DNA from: Rhizobium esperanzae
GTDB taxonomy: Bacteria; Pseudomonadota; Alphaproteobacteria; Rhizobiales; Rhizobiaceae
DNA length: 64,000 nucleotides
Assembly: GCF_002204185.1 (NCBI RefSeq)
Contig: NZ_MXPU01000020.1
Span: forward strand, 56,448-120,447
Reading direction: 5' to 3'
This document shows positions 38,110-48,429 of the stretch, piece by piece; the stretch's first letter is position 1, and every line of letters starts with the position of its first letter. The position numbers and the translations under genes are program-made. The notes below the pieces were generated by a model that made no database searches, had not been told where the DNA came from, and was given only the letters and a program-made list of their open reading frames with translations.

Positions 38110-38511
38110 ATATATTCCAGTCCCGATGTCATGCTGTTCTCAGCTCAAATCCCGCGAAACTCAAGCAGCGTAGGGCCTCATTGATCAGAAACCGGCCTTC
38201 GCCGCCAGCGCCGGCGGACTAATTTCATGTGAGAGGAATCCTGCGCGGCGCCGCACAGCAGTTCACACAAAATTATGAAATTATTAGTTAATTTTTTACC
38301 GAATTTTCGCCGCCGGGCCAGTACGGCAAAAACGTGCCGATGCATAAAATTTCCAACGTGGCCGAAAAAGCACGCCGCCTGGCAGGCACAAACATGACTG
38401 TGATCATCAATATTTCGCACCGCATCCGGTTTTCTTGCCCTGGTTTCCAACCTATAAGACCACATCTTTCGAAGATGCCAGAAAACAGCATGTGATAGGA
38501 AGGCAAGGCTC
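38110..38511. other. Intergenic region between L,D-transpeptidase and fumC
   Basis: A divergent promoter region of about 400 bases. It includes an AT-rich stretch around 38270-38300 (AAATTATGAAATTATTAGTTAATTTTTT), unlike the neighbouring genes. A 51-codon plus-strand ORF (ATG at about 38340) exists but has no ribosome-binding site or recognised similarity, and I do not call it. No repeat was seen. Confidence 0.5.
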
Positions 38512-39903
<1,392 letters not shown>

Positions 39904-39967
39904 AAGAGCCGCGATACGCAGCCTCTGATCCGCCTGCCGTCCCTCGCCAACCTCTCGCAGGGCACGT

Positions 39968-40010
39968 CCCCTCGCCCCGTCTTTACGGGGAGAGGGTTAG
40001 GGTGAGGGGC
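39968..40010. repeat. Short palindromic repeat after fumC
   Basis: The left arm CCCCTCGCCCCGT faces the right arm ACGGGGAGAGGG, followed by TTAGGGTGAGGGGC. It resembles abundant rhizobial intergenic palindromes and lies between convergent genes, so it may also end transcription. Confidence 0.55.
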
Positions 40011-40046
40011 GATCTTCGTCTGCCTGGTGCAGACAGGGGAGCAATG

Positions 40047-40874
40047 TCAAGCCAGCAACGAAAAATTGTCCATCACGACAGAATTGCCCATGAAGTCGAA
40101 CCGGATTTCTTCGATGTCTTCGATATCGACCTCGAGACTGGGGCCGGTGACCTCGAGCTCCTGCTGATAGACGATCTGGCCGTCATTCAGGGCTGTGAGC
40201 GTCAGGTGAAAGGGCGATGCCGACAATTCGGCGATCGAGACGCTCTGAAAGGTGAACTCCCCGCCATCGAGCAGTTTCAAGCTTACGGGGGCAGAACCGG
40301 GGGATAGAACGGTATCGCTGAAACCGTCTTCGGTAATGGCGTCGACGCCCGGGATGCTATCATAGACGATGCCGTTCAGAAGCGTCACATCGTGGCTGCC
40401 GTTCACCGAGAGCGCAAAGCCCCGGTAATTGGGGAGAGAGAAATTATCCGCCCTCGATAAGACGCCCATATCATCGAAATCCAGGACTTCGTGATATTTT
40501 TCGCCTTCGTTGACGCCGTCGATCGCCAGCGTCAGCACGCCGAGATCCGTGCCTCCCCAGCCGTCGGACATCTTGTAACTCAGCTTTTCGATGAGCTGAT
40601 CGTACTTCCCCAAATTCTTCACCACGTCGAGCGTATAATCCAGCTCATATGTGAAGTGACCATCAGGTTTCACTTTGAAGATTCCGTACTCGCCCTGAAT
40701 GATCGTTTCGTGGTCAGGCCCATGTTTGGCGTCGATGCGGACGCCATTGACGAAGCGAACATACATGTCCGCTCCTTCGGGATCGCTGGCAAGGCGCAGC
40801 AGATCGCCCCTGATCCAGTCATGTTCGAAAAAAACGAGAAGGTCGTCGACAGCAGTTGGCTTTGCATTTGTCAT
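40047..40874 (-). CDS. Cadherin/VCBS-like domain protein of unknown function
   Basis: 275 residues from the ATG at 40874; an in-frame start at 40958 adds a poorly conserved N-terminus. Residues ~5-125 resemble bacterial cadherin-like/VCBS modules: AVDDLLVFFE at the start, VNGVRIDA, FKVKPDGHFTYELD and KMSDGWGGTDLGVLTLAIDG. The second half is beta-rich and ends in DNFSLL. Such modules usually occur in exported RTX or adhesin proteins. Here there is no signal peptide and no RTX nonapeptide repeat, so export by a type I system is only a guess. It lies between the two fumarase genes. Confidence 0.6.
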   Translation of the reverse strand: MTNAKPTAVDDLLVFFEHDWIRGDLLRLASDPEGADMYVRFVNGVRIDAKHGPDHETIIQGEYGIFKVKPDGHFTYELDYTLDVVKNLGKYDQLIEKLSYKMSDGWGGTDLGVLTLAIDGVNEGEKYHEVLDFDDMGVLSRADNFSLPNYRGFALSVNGSHDVTLLNGIVYDSIPGVDAITEDGFSDTVLSPGSAPVSLKLLDGGEFTFQSVSIAELSASPFHLTLTALNDGQIVYQQELEVTGPSLEVDIEDIEEIRFDFMGNSVVMDNFSLLA

Positions 40875-41120
40875 TGGAAGCCCCGGCAGGTTAACGCTGC
40901 CGGAAATATGAACTGGGCTCGAGTTGAAAGCAACCTGAAGTCGGCCGTTTCGCGACAAATGTCGACTTCTGCTCCCTTATTGCGTGTGCCAGGCGGGTTG
41001 CAAATGTGGCACGACATAGCCCCAGCTCCAGACTCCGCCGTTCCCAATTGCATTTGCTTCGCAGCAGATTTAGACCGGTTCCAATTTTAGCGACGCACGC
41101 CCAGCAGAAAGGTCACTTGG

Positions 41121-42728
41121 ATGGCTGACGATCTCTTCCCCCTTGGCGAGGATGCCACCCCCTACCGCAAGATCAGCAGCGACTACGTCTCGGTCGACAG
41201 TTTCAAGGGCCAGCAAATCCTGACGATCGATCCTGAGGGTATCCGGCTGCTTGCCGAAACCGCCTTTGCCGACATCAATCACCTGCTGCGCCCCGCCCAT
41301 CTGAAGCAGCTTGCCGCCATCCTCGACGACCCTGAAGCGACCGACAACGATCGTTTCGTCGCCTACGATCTGCTGAAGAATGCCAATATCGCCGCCGGCG
41401 GCGTGCTCCCCATGTGCCAAGACACCGGCACGGCGATCATCATGGGCAAAAAGGGCCGCCGGGTCTGGACCGAGGGTGAGGATACGGCAGCACTCTCCAA
41501 AGGCGTTCTCGACGCTTATGAGAAGAAGAACCTGCGCTATTCGCAGCTTGCGCCCATAAAAATGTTCGAGGAGAAGAATACAAAGAACAATCTGCCGGCA
41601 CAGATCGATATCTATGAGGAAGGCACCGACTCTTACGACTTCCTCTTCGTCGCCAAGGGCGGCGGTTCAGCCAACAAGACCTTCCTCTACCAGGGTACGC
41701 CCTCGCTCCTGACGCATGACCGGATGATCGACTTCCTTAAGGAGAAGATCCTGACGTTGGGGACGGCAGCCTGTCCTCCCTACCATCTGGCGATCGTCAT
41801 CGGCGGCACCTCGGCGGAGATGAACCTGAAAACGGTCAAACTTGCCTCGACCCGCTACCTCGACGAGTTGCCGACCGAAGGCTCCGAGAGCGGCCATGCC
41901 TTCCGCGACATCGAAATGGAAAAGGAAATCCACAAGCTGACGCAGCAGATGGGCGTCGGCGCTCAGTTCGGCGGCAAGTATTTCTGTCATGACGTGCGGG
42001 TCATCCGCCTGCCCCGCCACGGCGCCTCGCTGCCGATCGGCCTGGGCGTCTCCTGTTCCGCCGACCGCCAGGCCAAGGGCAAGATCACCCGCGACGGCGT
42101 TTTCGTAGAGCAGCTCGAAACCGATCCGTCGAGATACATGCCCGAGATCGATGAGGCGAAACTGTCGGAATCGACCGTGCATATCGATCTCAACAAGCCG
42201 ATGGCCGAAGTGCTCGCCGAACTCTCCCGGCATCCCGTCAAAACGCGCCTTTCATTGACCGGCACCATCATCGTCGCTCGCGACCTCGCTCATGCCAAGA
42301 TCCGCGAACGGCTGGAAAAGGGCGAGGGCATGCCCGATTACCTGAAGAATCATCCGGTCTACTATGCCGGCCCCGCCAAAACGCCGGCCGGCTATGCCTC
42401 CGGCTCCTTCGGCCCGACGACGGCCGGCCGCATGGACAGTTATGTCGACCAGTTCCAGTCCTTCGGCGGCTCGATGGTGATGCTTGCCAAGGGCAACCGC
42501 TCGCGCGCCGTGCGCGAGGCCTGCAAAAAACACGGCGGTTTCTATCTCGGCTCGATCGGCGGCCCCGCCGCCCGTCTCGCCCAGGACTGCATCCGCAAGG
42601 TCGAAGTACTCGAATATCCCGAGCTCGGCATGGAAGCGGTCTGGAAGATCGAGGTCGAAGACTTCCCCGCCTTCATCGTCATCGACGACAAGGGCAATGA
42701 TTTCTTCCAGGAGTTGAATCTGGGGTGA
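41121..42728 (+). CDS. Fumarate hydratase, class I (iron-sulphur)
   Basis: 535 residues, the full-length fused class I type (E. coli FumA/FumB). The N-terminal part carries PMCQDTGTAII with a cluster Cys. Further features are KGGGSANKTFLYQG, LGVSCSADRQ and, in the C-terminal part, YYAGPAKTPAGYASGSFGPTTAGRMD and GSIGGPAARLAQDCI. It hydrates fumarate using an oxygen-sensitive [4Fe-4S] cluster. A gene order of class II fumarase, unrelated protein, class I fumarase implies condition-dependent use (iron or oxygen). A palindromic repeat follows. Confidence 0.93.
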   Translation: MADDLFPLGEDATPYRKISSDYVSVDSFKGQQILTIDPEGIRLLAETAFADINHLLRPAHLKQLAAILDDPEATDNDRFVAYDLLKNANIAAGGVLPMCQDTGTAIIMGKKGRRVWTEGEDTAALSKGVLDAYEKKNLRYSQLAPIKMFEEKNTKNNLPAQIDIYEEGTDSYDFLFVAKGGGSANKTFLYQGTPSLLTHDRMIDFLKEKILTLGTAACPPYHLAIVIGGTSAEMNLKTVKLASTRYLDELPTEGSESGHAFRDIEMEKEIHKLTQQMGVGAQFGGKYFCHDVRVIRLPRHGASLPIGLGVSCSADRQAKGKITRDGVFVEQLETDPSRYMPEIDEAKLSESTVHIDLNKPMAEVLAELSRHPVKTRLSLTGTIIVARDLAHAKIRERLEKGEGMPDYLKNHPVYYAGPAKTPAGYASGSFGPTTAGRMDSYVDQFQSFGGSMVMLAKGNRSRAVREACKKHGGFYLGSIGGPAARLAQDCIRKVEVLEYPELGMEAVWKIEVEDFPAFIVIDDKGNDFFQELNLG

Positions 42729-42768
42729 CTGGGTGATGTGGTCATTGAGGTGAAGGGCAATCAACGGC

Positions 42769-42952
42769 GTGCCGTGCAGCCCCCTCATCCAACCCTTCGG
42801 GCCACCTTCTGCCCGCAGGGAAGAAGAGGGTGCAAGCCGCCGTCCATCGTTTCCTATCGTAAAGGTCTCAATGGAAGTGAGGCGCTGCCACGAGTGCCTT
42901 CTCCCCAGCGGCGAGAAGATGCCGGCGGGCAGATGAGGGGGCCGCACGGCAC
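42769..42952. repeat. Palindromic intergenic repeat with 20-base inverted arms
   Basis: The arms at 42769-42788 and 42933-42952 are inverted copies with 19 of 20 matches (GTGCCGTGCAGCCCCCTCAT on the left). The centre also contains ACCCTTCGGG-type and CTTCTCCCCAGCGGCGAGAAG palindromes. The type matches rhizobial intergenic mosaic-like elements. Confidence 0.7.
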
Positions 42953-42973
42953 CCCCTTCCGATACCTGCACCA

Positions 42974-43138
42974 TTACTGAATATCTGCAGCGCTTACCAC
43001 GTCCTCATCATCCACCCTCGCCAGGATCTCCGTCCGGAATGCGCCGGAAAAAAGGCCGGTGTGCTCCAGCGGCAAGGCGCCGCCTGCGAGGATGGAGAAA
43101 ACGACAAGGGCGAAAGAAATGGCGCGGGGCCTTTCCAT
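42974..43138 (-). CDS. Small hydrophobic protein, 54 residues
   Basis: A short minus-strand ORF whose N-terminus is basic then hydrophobic (MERPRAISFALVVFSILAGGA), like a signal peptide or single membrane helix. An acidic polar tail (ILARVDDEDVVSAADIQ) follows. Only a weak AAGA precedes the ATG. I recognise no family. The signal-like layout in an otherwise gene-free stretch next to a repeat makes a real gene plausible. Confidence 0.45.
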   Translation of the reverse strand: MERPRAISFALVVFSILAGGALPLEHTGLFSGAFRTEILARVDDEDVVSAADIQ

Positions 43139-43484
43139 GATCTTACGCCGTGGTTTTCTGGCAGCAGTCGGGTTTAGTGCTGAAAATATCTTTCCGAAAC
43201 ATTCACGCTGAAATAGGAGACGACCAAAAGCTCATGTCGACAAGATGAATACGATCTCCAGCGAGAAAAAGAACTGTAGTTTTTTAAACACCATTCCCGC
43301 AAAGCGGGTAGGACTACTCCACAGAAGATAAATTTTTTTATGGAAAATCATAGGCATGCCCAATGTATTGCCCCACTTCTGAGCTTTCATATGTAATCTT
43401 TGGTATATGTCGCTTTAATCTTTTCCCAACAAATTTAAGCTAACAACTAAAATATTGCCTTTGAATATATGAGGAGTTCGCCGG
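43139..43484. other. AT-rich upstream region of the diguanylate cyclase gene
   Basis: About 345 bases, clearly richer in A and T than its surroundings from 43250 to 43470. It contains a small hairpin (CCCGCAAAGCGGG near 43297) and a good AGGAG before the cyclase ATG. It probably holds the cyclase promoter. No ORF or RNA gene was recognised. Confidence 0.5.
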
Positions 43485-44552
43485 ATGAATACGGCTGTCG
43501 CGCCCAAGGTGCAGGTTCCCGACGTCGCGGGTCAGATCACCTATGCCATGCGCTCGATGGGCGTTGCGCCAATACCGCGCAATTACGAACTCTTCTACGA
43601 GGCTTATATCGGCTCCAATCCCGCCCTCACCCGCGAACTCGCAGCCCTTGGCAGCCAAGCCACACAGGCCGAACTCGATGCGCTGGGCGCGCAGTATTTC
43701 ACCGGCAGCCCCGCACGCGTCTTCGACGATGCCCATTCGCGCATATCAGGCGAACTCGACGGTCTGCTGCGGATTCTGAGGCAGGAGCAAAGTTCACTCG
43801 AAAGCTACACAAGGCTGCTCGGCGAGACCCATAAGCGCATCACCTCCAAAAGCAATGCCAGCGTCGAACTGATCGAAAGCGCCATCGAACTTTTGAGCCA
43901 GGCGACTGGCGACACCATGGCGCATGGCGAACGCACCGTCGAGGACGTCGTCCAGCGTTCGCAGGAGATGGATCAGGTCCGCAAGGAACTCGACGAATAC
44001 AAGCGCATCGCCAACACCGATTCGCTGACGCGCCTTTCTAACCGCCGCGCCTTCGACGACCGCTTGGCAGCGGTCTTCAACAATCCCGGCATGCGGCCGG
44101 TGACGGCCCTGCTGCTCGCCGACATCGACAACTTCAAGAAGATAAACGACACCTACGGCCATCCCGTCGGCGACAAGATCCTCGCCACTGTCGCCTCCGT
44201 CATCCGCGGCAATGTTCGGCGAGACGTCTTCGTCGCCCGTGCCGGCGGCGAGGAATTTGCCCTGATCATCGAGGGCAACACAGCCGAGGAAGTGACGGCG
44301 ATCGCCGAACGCATCCGCCGCACCCTCGAAACCACGCCGTTCAAGAATTCCCGCACCCGGGTGAATTACGGCCCGATCACCGTTTCGATCGGCATCTGCA
44401 TGGCCTCGAATGCGGAGGATGCCGGCGAGCTCTACAGCAAGACCGACATCGCCCTTTACGGCGCCAAGAACGCCGGCCGCAACTGCATCGTCCTTTATCA
44501 GGACGGCATGCAAAAGGACTTCAGCAAGAGCTGGCTGATATACAAGGCCTGA
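43485..44552 (+). CDS. Diguanylate cyclase (GGDEF domain)
   Basis: 355 residues. Residues ~1-170 are a soluble helical N-terminal region with no membrane helix, probably sensory or dimerising. The GGDEF domain begins at DSLTRLSNRRAFDDRL, continues with LLADIDNFKKINDTYGHPVGD and has the active-site motif ARAGGEEF (GGEEF at 254-258). It should make cyclic di-GMP from two GTP. The inhibitory I-site (RxxD five residues before GGEEF) reads RRDV, so product inhibition at that site is probably lost. It has its own promoter region. Confidence 0.93.
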   Translation: MNTAVAPKVQVPDVAGQITYAMRSMGVAPIPRNYELFYEAYIGSNPALTRELAALGSQATQAELDALGAQYFTGSPARVFDDAHSRISGELDGLLRILRQEQSSLESYTRLLGETHKRITSKSNASVELIESAIELLSQATGDTMAHGERTVEDVVQRSQEMDQVRKELDEYKRIANTDSLTRLSNRRAFDDRLAAVFNNPGMRPVTALLLADIDNFKKINDTYGHPVGDKILATVASVIRGNVRRDVFVARAGGEEFALIIEGNTAEEVTAIAERIRRTLETTPFKNSRTRVNYGPITVSIGICMASNAEDAGELYSKTDIALYGAKNAGRNCIVLYQDGMQKDFSKSWLIYKA

Positions 44553-44700
44553 CGCGGACCCCTCATGATAAGCACGCTGTCGCCATCAGGTGACGGCATC
44601 AGCTGTTGTCCGGTTCACTCCACCGATATTACTTTTTCGATATCAGGAGCGGGAGGAGAGATGGGTGGCCACCTCTCGCCATCACGGCCTCTCGGCATCC

Positions 44701-45312
44701 CTACCACATCGTCTTCGCCGCCCGTCCCGGCCATTCCCGGTCGTAGGTTTCCTGATCGAAATCACCGACCGCGGCCTTCAGCATCTGGCCCGGCGTCGGC
44801 AGCGCCGCGAGATCGGCAAAGTGCTCGGCATTCCAGAGTTCGGCTCGCATCACCGCACGCGCACACTGGAAATAGACCTCGTCGATCGAAATGACGATGA
44901 CGGTGCGGGGATGTTTGCCGTCCATCTCGAAGCTAGAAAGCAGCGCTTCGTCGTTGGAGACGACGCCGCGGCCGTTGATGCGCATCGTCGTATTCGAGCC
45001 GGGGATCAGGAACATCAGCGCAAGCCTGGGGTCGCGCACGATGTTGGAGAGCGAATCGACGCGGTTGTTGCCGCGCCAGTCCGGCAGATACAGCGTCTCG
45101 TCGTCGACGACTCGCACCACGCCGCCGAGATCGCCGCGCGGCGAACAATCGAGCCCTTCCGGCCCGACGGTCGCAAGCGCGGCAAAGGGCGAGATCTCGA
45201 TCATCTCGCGATAGAGCGGCGTCAGCCGCTTGGTCACCTTGTCGACAGAGGCCTGCGATAGGCCGGCGCCATAGATCGTATTGAGCTCTTCGATGCTGTC
45301 GATGATTTTCAT
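44701..45312 (-). CDS. Pyridoxamine 5'-phosphate oxidase-like flavoprotein
   Basis: 203 residues of the PNPOx-like split-barrel family, subgroup resembling MSMEG_1061. Landmarks are FAALATVGPEGLDCSPRGD, LYLPDWRGNNRVDSLSNI and LMFLIPGSNTTMRINGRG, the flavin-binding regions. Such proteins often bind FMN, F420 or haem and are seldom true PNPOx. The function is unassigned. It ends the stretch before the alpha/beta hydrolase on the same strand; a 36-base gap suggests one transcript. Confidence 0.85.
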   Translation of the reverse strand: MKIIDSIEELNTIYGAGLSQASVDKVTKRLTPLYREMIEISPFAALATVGPEGLDCSPRGDLGGVVRVVDDETLYLPDWRGNNRVDSLSNIVRDPRLALMFLIPGSNTTMRINGRGVVSNDEALLSSFEMDGKHPRTVIVISIDEVYFQCARAVMRAELWNAEHFADLAALPTPGQMLKAAVGDFDQETYDREWPGRAAKTMW

Positions 45313-45348
45313 GAGGCGTTCCGCAGCGGCTTGATCTTGCGGTGGACG

Positions 45349-46323
45349 CTACAATGCCGCGCGCCTCGCCGGAAGCTCAAAAAATGGAATGATCTCCGCA
45401 TCTTTTTTGATGCTTTCGCCGGCTTCCTCGCCTGCGCTGCCTGCGAGAAAGGCTGCGATCGCGCCAAGCACGGGAGCCGCTCCGATGATGCGCCGGTGAC
45501 CGAATCCGTTTGCCCAGAACAGCCGCACTCTATTTCCCGCCGCGCCGTAACGCCGGGCATGGTCCGCTGACACCTCCTTGTCGTCCTCGGCATGGATCAC
45601 CAGAACCGGCCGGCCGATCGAGCCCGCCGTATTGCTCGCGTCGAAATCCCCGAGTCTCCGTCCAGTGACACGATGAACCTCATCCTCCAGCGCGGCCTGG
45701 GCAACGGGGCGAAGGCCGATCATCCGGCCGAAATCGGTAAAGAGCCAGGCCATCTCGCTCGGCGAGCCAATCAGCACCAGTCGCTCGCCGGTAACGGGCA
45801 CCGCATCCGGGATCAGGCCCGCCGCCGAAACCATCAGCGCCGCGCCCCCGAAGGAATGGCCGATCGCCGCATCGAATGCACCGAACCGCTCGCCTGCCGC
45901 CGCGATCGCCTCGACCGCGAGCCCCATATGCAGGAAGCGTCCGCCCGCGCACCCGTGGCCGGGAAAATCGAGCGCTATCACCTCGGCACCCGTCGCCGCC
46001 AGCATCGAAACGAGATCGGCCATGTAGACGGCGCTCGAGCCCCAGCCATGCGTGACGAGATAGCGCTTGCGCTGACCGAGCGCCCCGCCGTTCAACCGGT
46101 AGGCATGTGCTTTGGCGCCGCCGGCAAGCCTGAGGACGAAGCGCTCGGCGCCGGCAAGCCGTGCCGCGCCCGCCACATGCGCCGCCTTCGCTTTCTCGCC
46201 CTTCGGCCGCGGCGATGGTGTGCGGCAGAACAGCCGGAATGCAACCCTGCCCGCCAGCCGCTGCGAAATTACCTGCAGAAGCCGAAATCCGAGGCGGGTG
46301 ACCTCAAGCGCGAAATTTGCCAT
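45349..46323 (-). CDS. Alpha/beta-fold hydrolase
   Basis: 324 residues. The oxyanion-hole region is LVTHGWGSS (~residue 92) and the nucleophile elbow is GHSFGG with Ser157; an Asp-containing loop (LVIHAEDDKEVS) and a late His (GFGHRRIIG) complete the triad. It lacks a signal peptide. The substrate is not evident. It is divergent from a MarR-type regulator, and a perfect palindrome lies between their starts, so the regulator probably controls this gene. Confidence 0.88.
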   Translation of the reverse strand: MANFALEVTRLGFRLLQVISQRLAGRVAFRLFCRTPSPRPKGEKAKAAHVAGAARLAGAERFVLRLAGGAKAHAYRLNGGALGQRKRYLVTHGWGSSAVYMADLVSMLAATGAEVIALDFPGHGCAGGRFLHMGLAVEAIAAAGERFGAFDAAIGHSFGGAALMVSAAGLIPDAVPVTGERLVLIGSPSEMAWLFTDFGRMIGLRPVAQAALEDEVHRVTGRRLGDFDASNTAGSIGRPVLVIHAEDDKEVSADHARRYGAAGNRVRLFWANGFGHRRIIGAAPVLGAIAAFLAGSAGEEAGESIKKDAEIIPFFELPARRAAL

Positions 46324-46341
46324 AGTGGGAATCCAAAAGAC

Positions 46342-46357
46342 TGTTCAACACTGAACA
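46342..46357. promoter_or_regulatory. Probable MarR operator palindrome
   Basis: TGTTCA, four bases, TGAACA: a perfect inverted repeat in the 47-base gap between the divergent hydrolase and MarR starts. A further TGAACA-like half-site overlaps the marR start codon (ATGAACAAAA). MarR dimers commonly bind such palindromes between divergent genes to repress both. Confidence 0.65.
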
Positions 46358-46370
46358 ATAAAGTACAACG

Positions 46371-46838
46371 ATGAACAAAAATCAATCCCTACCCTGGGAT
46401 CATCCGCGTTTTCGCAGCTGGATCGCGGTGGCTCGCGCCTGCCAGCTCATGCAACAGTCCCTGGCGCGCTCGCTTGCCGATCTCGACATCAAGCCGCCGC
46501 ATCTCGATATCCTCGTCAATCTCTACCGTTTCGAGGCCATCTCGCAGCAGGAGCTGGCGCGCAAGCTCCTCGTCGGCCGCTCCAATATGAGCATGCTCTT
46601 GCCGCAGATGGAGCAACGGGGTCTGATCGAGCGGCGCGGCGACGAGCGTGACAAGCGGGTGCTGCGCCTTTATCTCACCGGAGAAGGCCGCAAAGTAACC
46701 GAGGCAGCGATGGCGATCCAGACCGACCTCATCGAACGCACGCTCTCGGAGGAGCCGATCGAGCAATGCATGGCGACCGCCACCTCGATGGAGCGCATCA
46801 TCGCCGTACTACTGAAAGATCTGCGCGACGACGATTGA
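46371..46838 (+). CDS. MarR-family transcriptional regulator
   Basis: 155 residues, typical MarR size. The winged helix carries the segments ISQQELARKLLVGRSNMSMLLPQMEQRGLIERRGDERDKRVL, including the characteristic Asp-Arg wing. It probably binds the palindrome just upstream and regulates itself and the divergent hydrolase, responding to a small ligand. It converges on the LtrA gene with no gap. Confidence 0.92.
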   Translation: MNKNQSLPWDHPRFRSWIAVARACQLMQQSLARSLADLDIKPPHLDILVNLYRFEAISQQELARKLLVGRSNMSMLLPQMEQRGLIERRGDERDKRVLRLYLTGEGRKVTEAAMAIQTDLIERTLSEEPIEQCMATATSMERIIAVLLKDLRDDD

Positions 46839-48026
46839 TCAATGCAGCGACGGCGCCGTCGGTGTGCCGGTCAGCGAGCGATATTCCCAGGCGGCGACGA
46901 TGATCAGCACCAGCGTCGCGAGGATGCCGAGCAGATAGACCTCGATGAAGGGGGCCGCGAAGGCCAGCAGAACCACCAGCACGAGGCCGGCAAGATGCGA
47001 CAGCGGCATCTGGCCGCTGGTCGCGCCCTTGAACCAGAGATTGCCGACGAGGAATAGGCCGGAGCCGCCGAGCACCGCTGCGGCGATGCCGACATCGCCC
47101 GTCTCGTGCGGATGCGAGAACATGAATTCAACCGCCACCGCATGCACGATGATGCCGGCCAGGATCGGGATATGCCCATAGGTGAAGGCCTGGCGCGCCA
47201 AGGCACCCGGCGTCTCCTCATGTTCGATGCGATGGGCGGCGCGCCCGTGGCCGAAGTGGAAATAGAGCCACCACATGGCGACCGTGCCGACGAAGCCGGT
47301 GACGAAGACGATGCTCGTCAGTCCCGAGATCGGCAGTTCGGAAAAGGTACGGCCGGAAACGAGAATCGCTTCGCCAAGGCAGATGATAACGAAGAGCGCG
47401 CAACGCTCGGCCATATGCGCGCCGGACACGTCCCAATCGCTTGGAAGCGAACGGCCGAGCCCGGGCACTGCAAAGCCTGCGGCTGGCCCGGCATATTCGA
47501 TGACAAGTGCGATCACCCAGGCAATCAGCCGGGCTTCATGCTCCATGAGCCCGCCGGCGATCCAGAAGACGGCGGCGACCGCAAGCCAACTTGTGATGCG
47601 CACGAAATTCAGCGTATTGGCCCGGTCGACGCGCGTCATCGCATAGGTCGTAAACAGCGAACGCCCGACCTGCATCGCCACGTAGGCGCCGGCAAACAGC
47701 AGCCCCTTGTCGAAGGCTTCGGGAATGGAGGCCGACAGCAGCAGCCCGAGCATCATCAGCGCCACCAGCATGCCGCGCACCGGCATTTTTTCGGGATCGA
47801 GCCAGTTCGTCACCCAGGCGGTGAAGATCCACACCCACCAGACGGCGAAGGTCATCAGCGCCGCTTCGGCAGCACCCAGCGGCGTATAATGGGCGGCAAG
47901 CGCATGCGAAAGCTGCGAGATCGAAAAGACGAAGACCAAGTCGAAGAACAGTTCGAGGAAGGTCACCTTGCTGCCGGCGGCGCTGCCCTTGGCGCGCAGC
48001 CAGTTCTTGCTATTCGCTTTCGCCAT
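46839..48026 (-). CDS. Low-temperature-requirement protein A (LtrA) family membrane protein
   Basis: 395 residues from 48026, where GGGGGAC precedes the ATG. About ten membrane helices are visible. The family hallmark FLELFFDLVFVFSISQLSHAL is near the N-terminus. LtrA was linked to growth at low temperature in Listeria; the molecular function is unknown. It begins 28 bases after the end of the DUF971 gene on the same strand, so the two may form an operon. Confidence 0.88.
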   Translation of the reverse strand: MAKANSKNWLRAKGSAAGSKVTFLELFFDLVFVFSISQLSHALAAHYTPLGAAEAALMTFAVWWVWIFTAWVTNWLDPEKMPVRGMLVALMMLGLLLSASIPEAFDKGLLFAGAYVAMQVGRSLFTTYAMTRVDRANTLNFVRITSWLAVAAVFWIAGGLMEHEARLIAWVIALVIEYAGPAAGFAVPGLGRSLPSDWDVSGAHMAERCALFVIICLGEAILVSGRTFSELPISGLTSIVFVTGFVGTVAMWWLYFHFGHGRAAHRIEHEETPGALARQAFTYGHIPILAGIIVHAVAVEFMFSHPHETGDVGIAAAVLGGSGLFLVGNLWFKGATSGQMPLSHLAGLVLVVLLAFAAPFIEVYLLGILATLVLIIVAAWEYRSLTGTPTAPSLH

Positions 48027-48054
48027 GTGTCCCCCGATGGCCATGGATTGAAAT

Positions 48055-48429
48055 TCAGCGCGGCTTTTCCGACGTGTCGCGGTTCATGCCCTTTTCCCGG
48101 AGCTCGTCCTCATAGGCCGAAAACAGCTCCGCCCCCCGTTCGCCGAGTTCGCGCAGATAAGTCCAGGTGTAGATGCCAGTGTCGTGCATGTCGTCGAAAC
48201 CGATCCGCACCGCGTAATTGCCGGTTGGCGTCATCGAGATAATCGCGACATTGCGTTTGCCTGATACCGTCACCTTCTGCCCCGGCCCGTGGCCCTGCAC
48301 CTCGGCCGAGGGCGAGAGCACTCGCAGCAGCTCGGCCGACAGATCGAAGCTCTGGCCGTCATTGAAGGTCACCACCAGCCGCTGCCGGTCTTTCGAAACG
48401 CGAAGTTCGCTCGGCCAGATATCGCTCAT
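48055..48429 (-). CDS. DUF971 (gamma-butyrobetaine-hydroxylase-like N-terminal domain) protein
   Basis: 124 residues from 48429; an ATG three codons earlier is also possible. The segments WPSELRVSKDRQRLVVTFNDG and YAVRIGFDDMHDTGIYTWTYL are diagnostic of the domain, which in other proteins binds zinc or accompanies iron-sulphur or molybdenum-cofactor proteins. Standing alone, it is found near moaA in alphaproteobacteria, as here (divergent). It may help cofactor enzymes, but this is inference. Confidence 0.85.
   Translation of the reverse strand: MSDIWPSELRVSKDRQRLVVTFNDGQSFDLSAELLRVLSPSAEVQGHGPGQKVTVSGKRNVAIISMTPTGNYAVRIGFDDMHDTGIYTWTYLRELGERGAELFSAYEDELREKGMNRDTSEKPR

Noticed and set aside
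38340..38499. 51-codon ORF upstream of fumC
   Set aside because: No ribosome-binding site, no signal or family features, and it runs through the likely fumC promoter.
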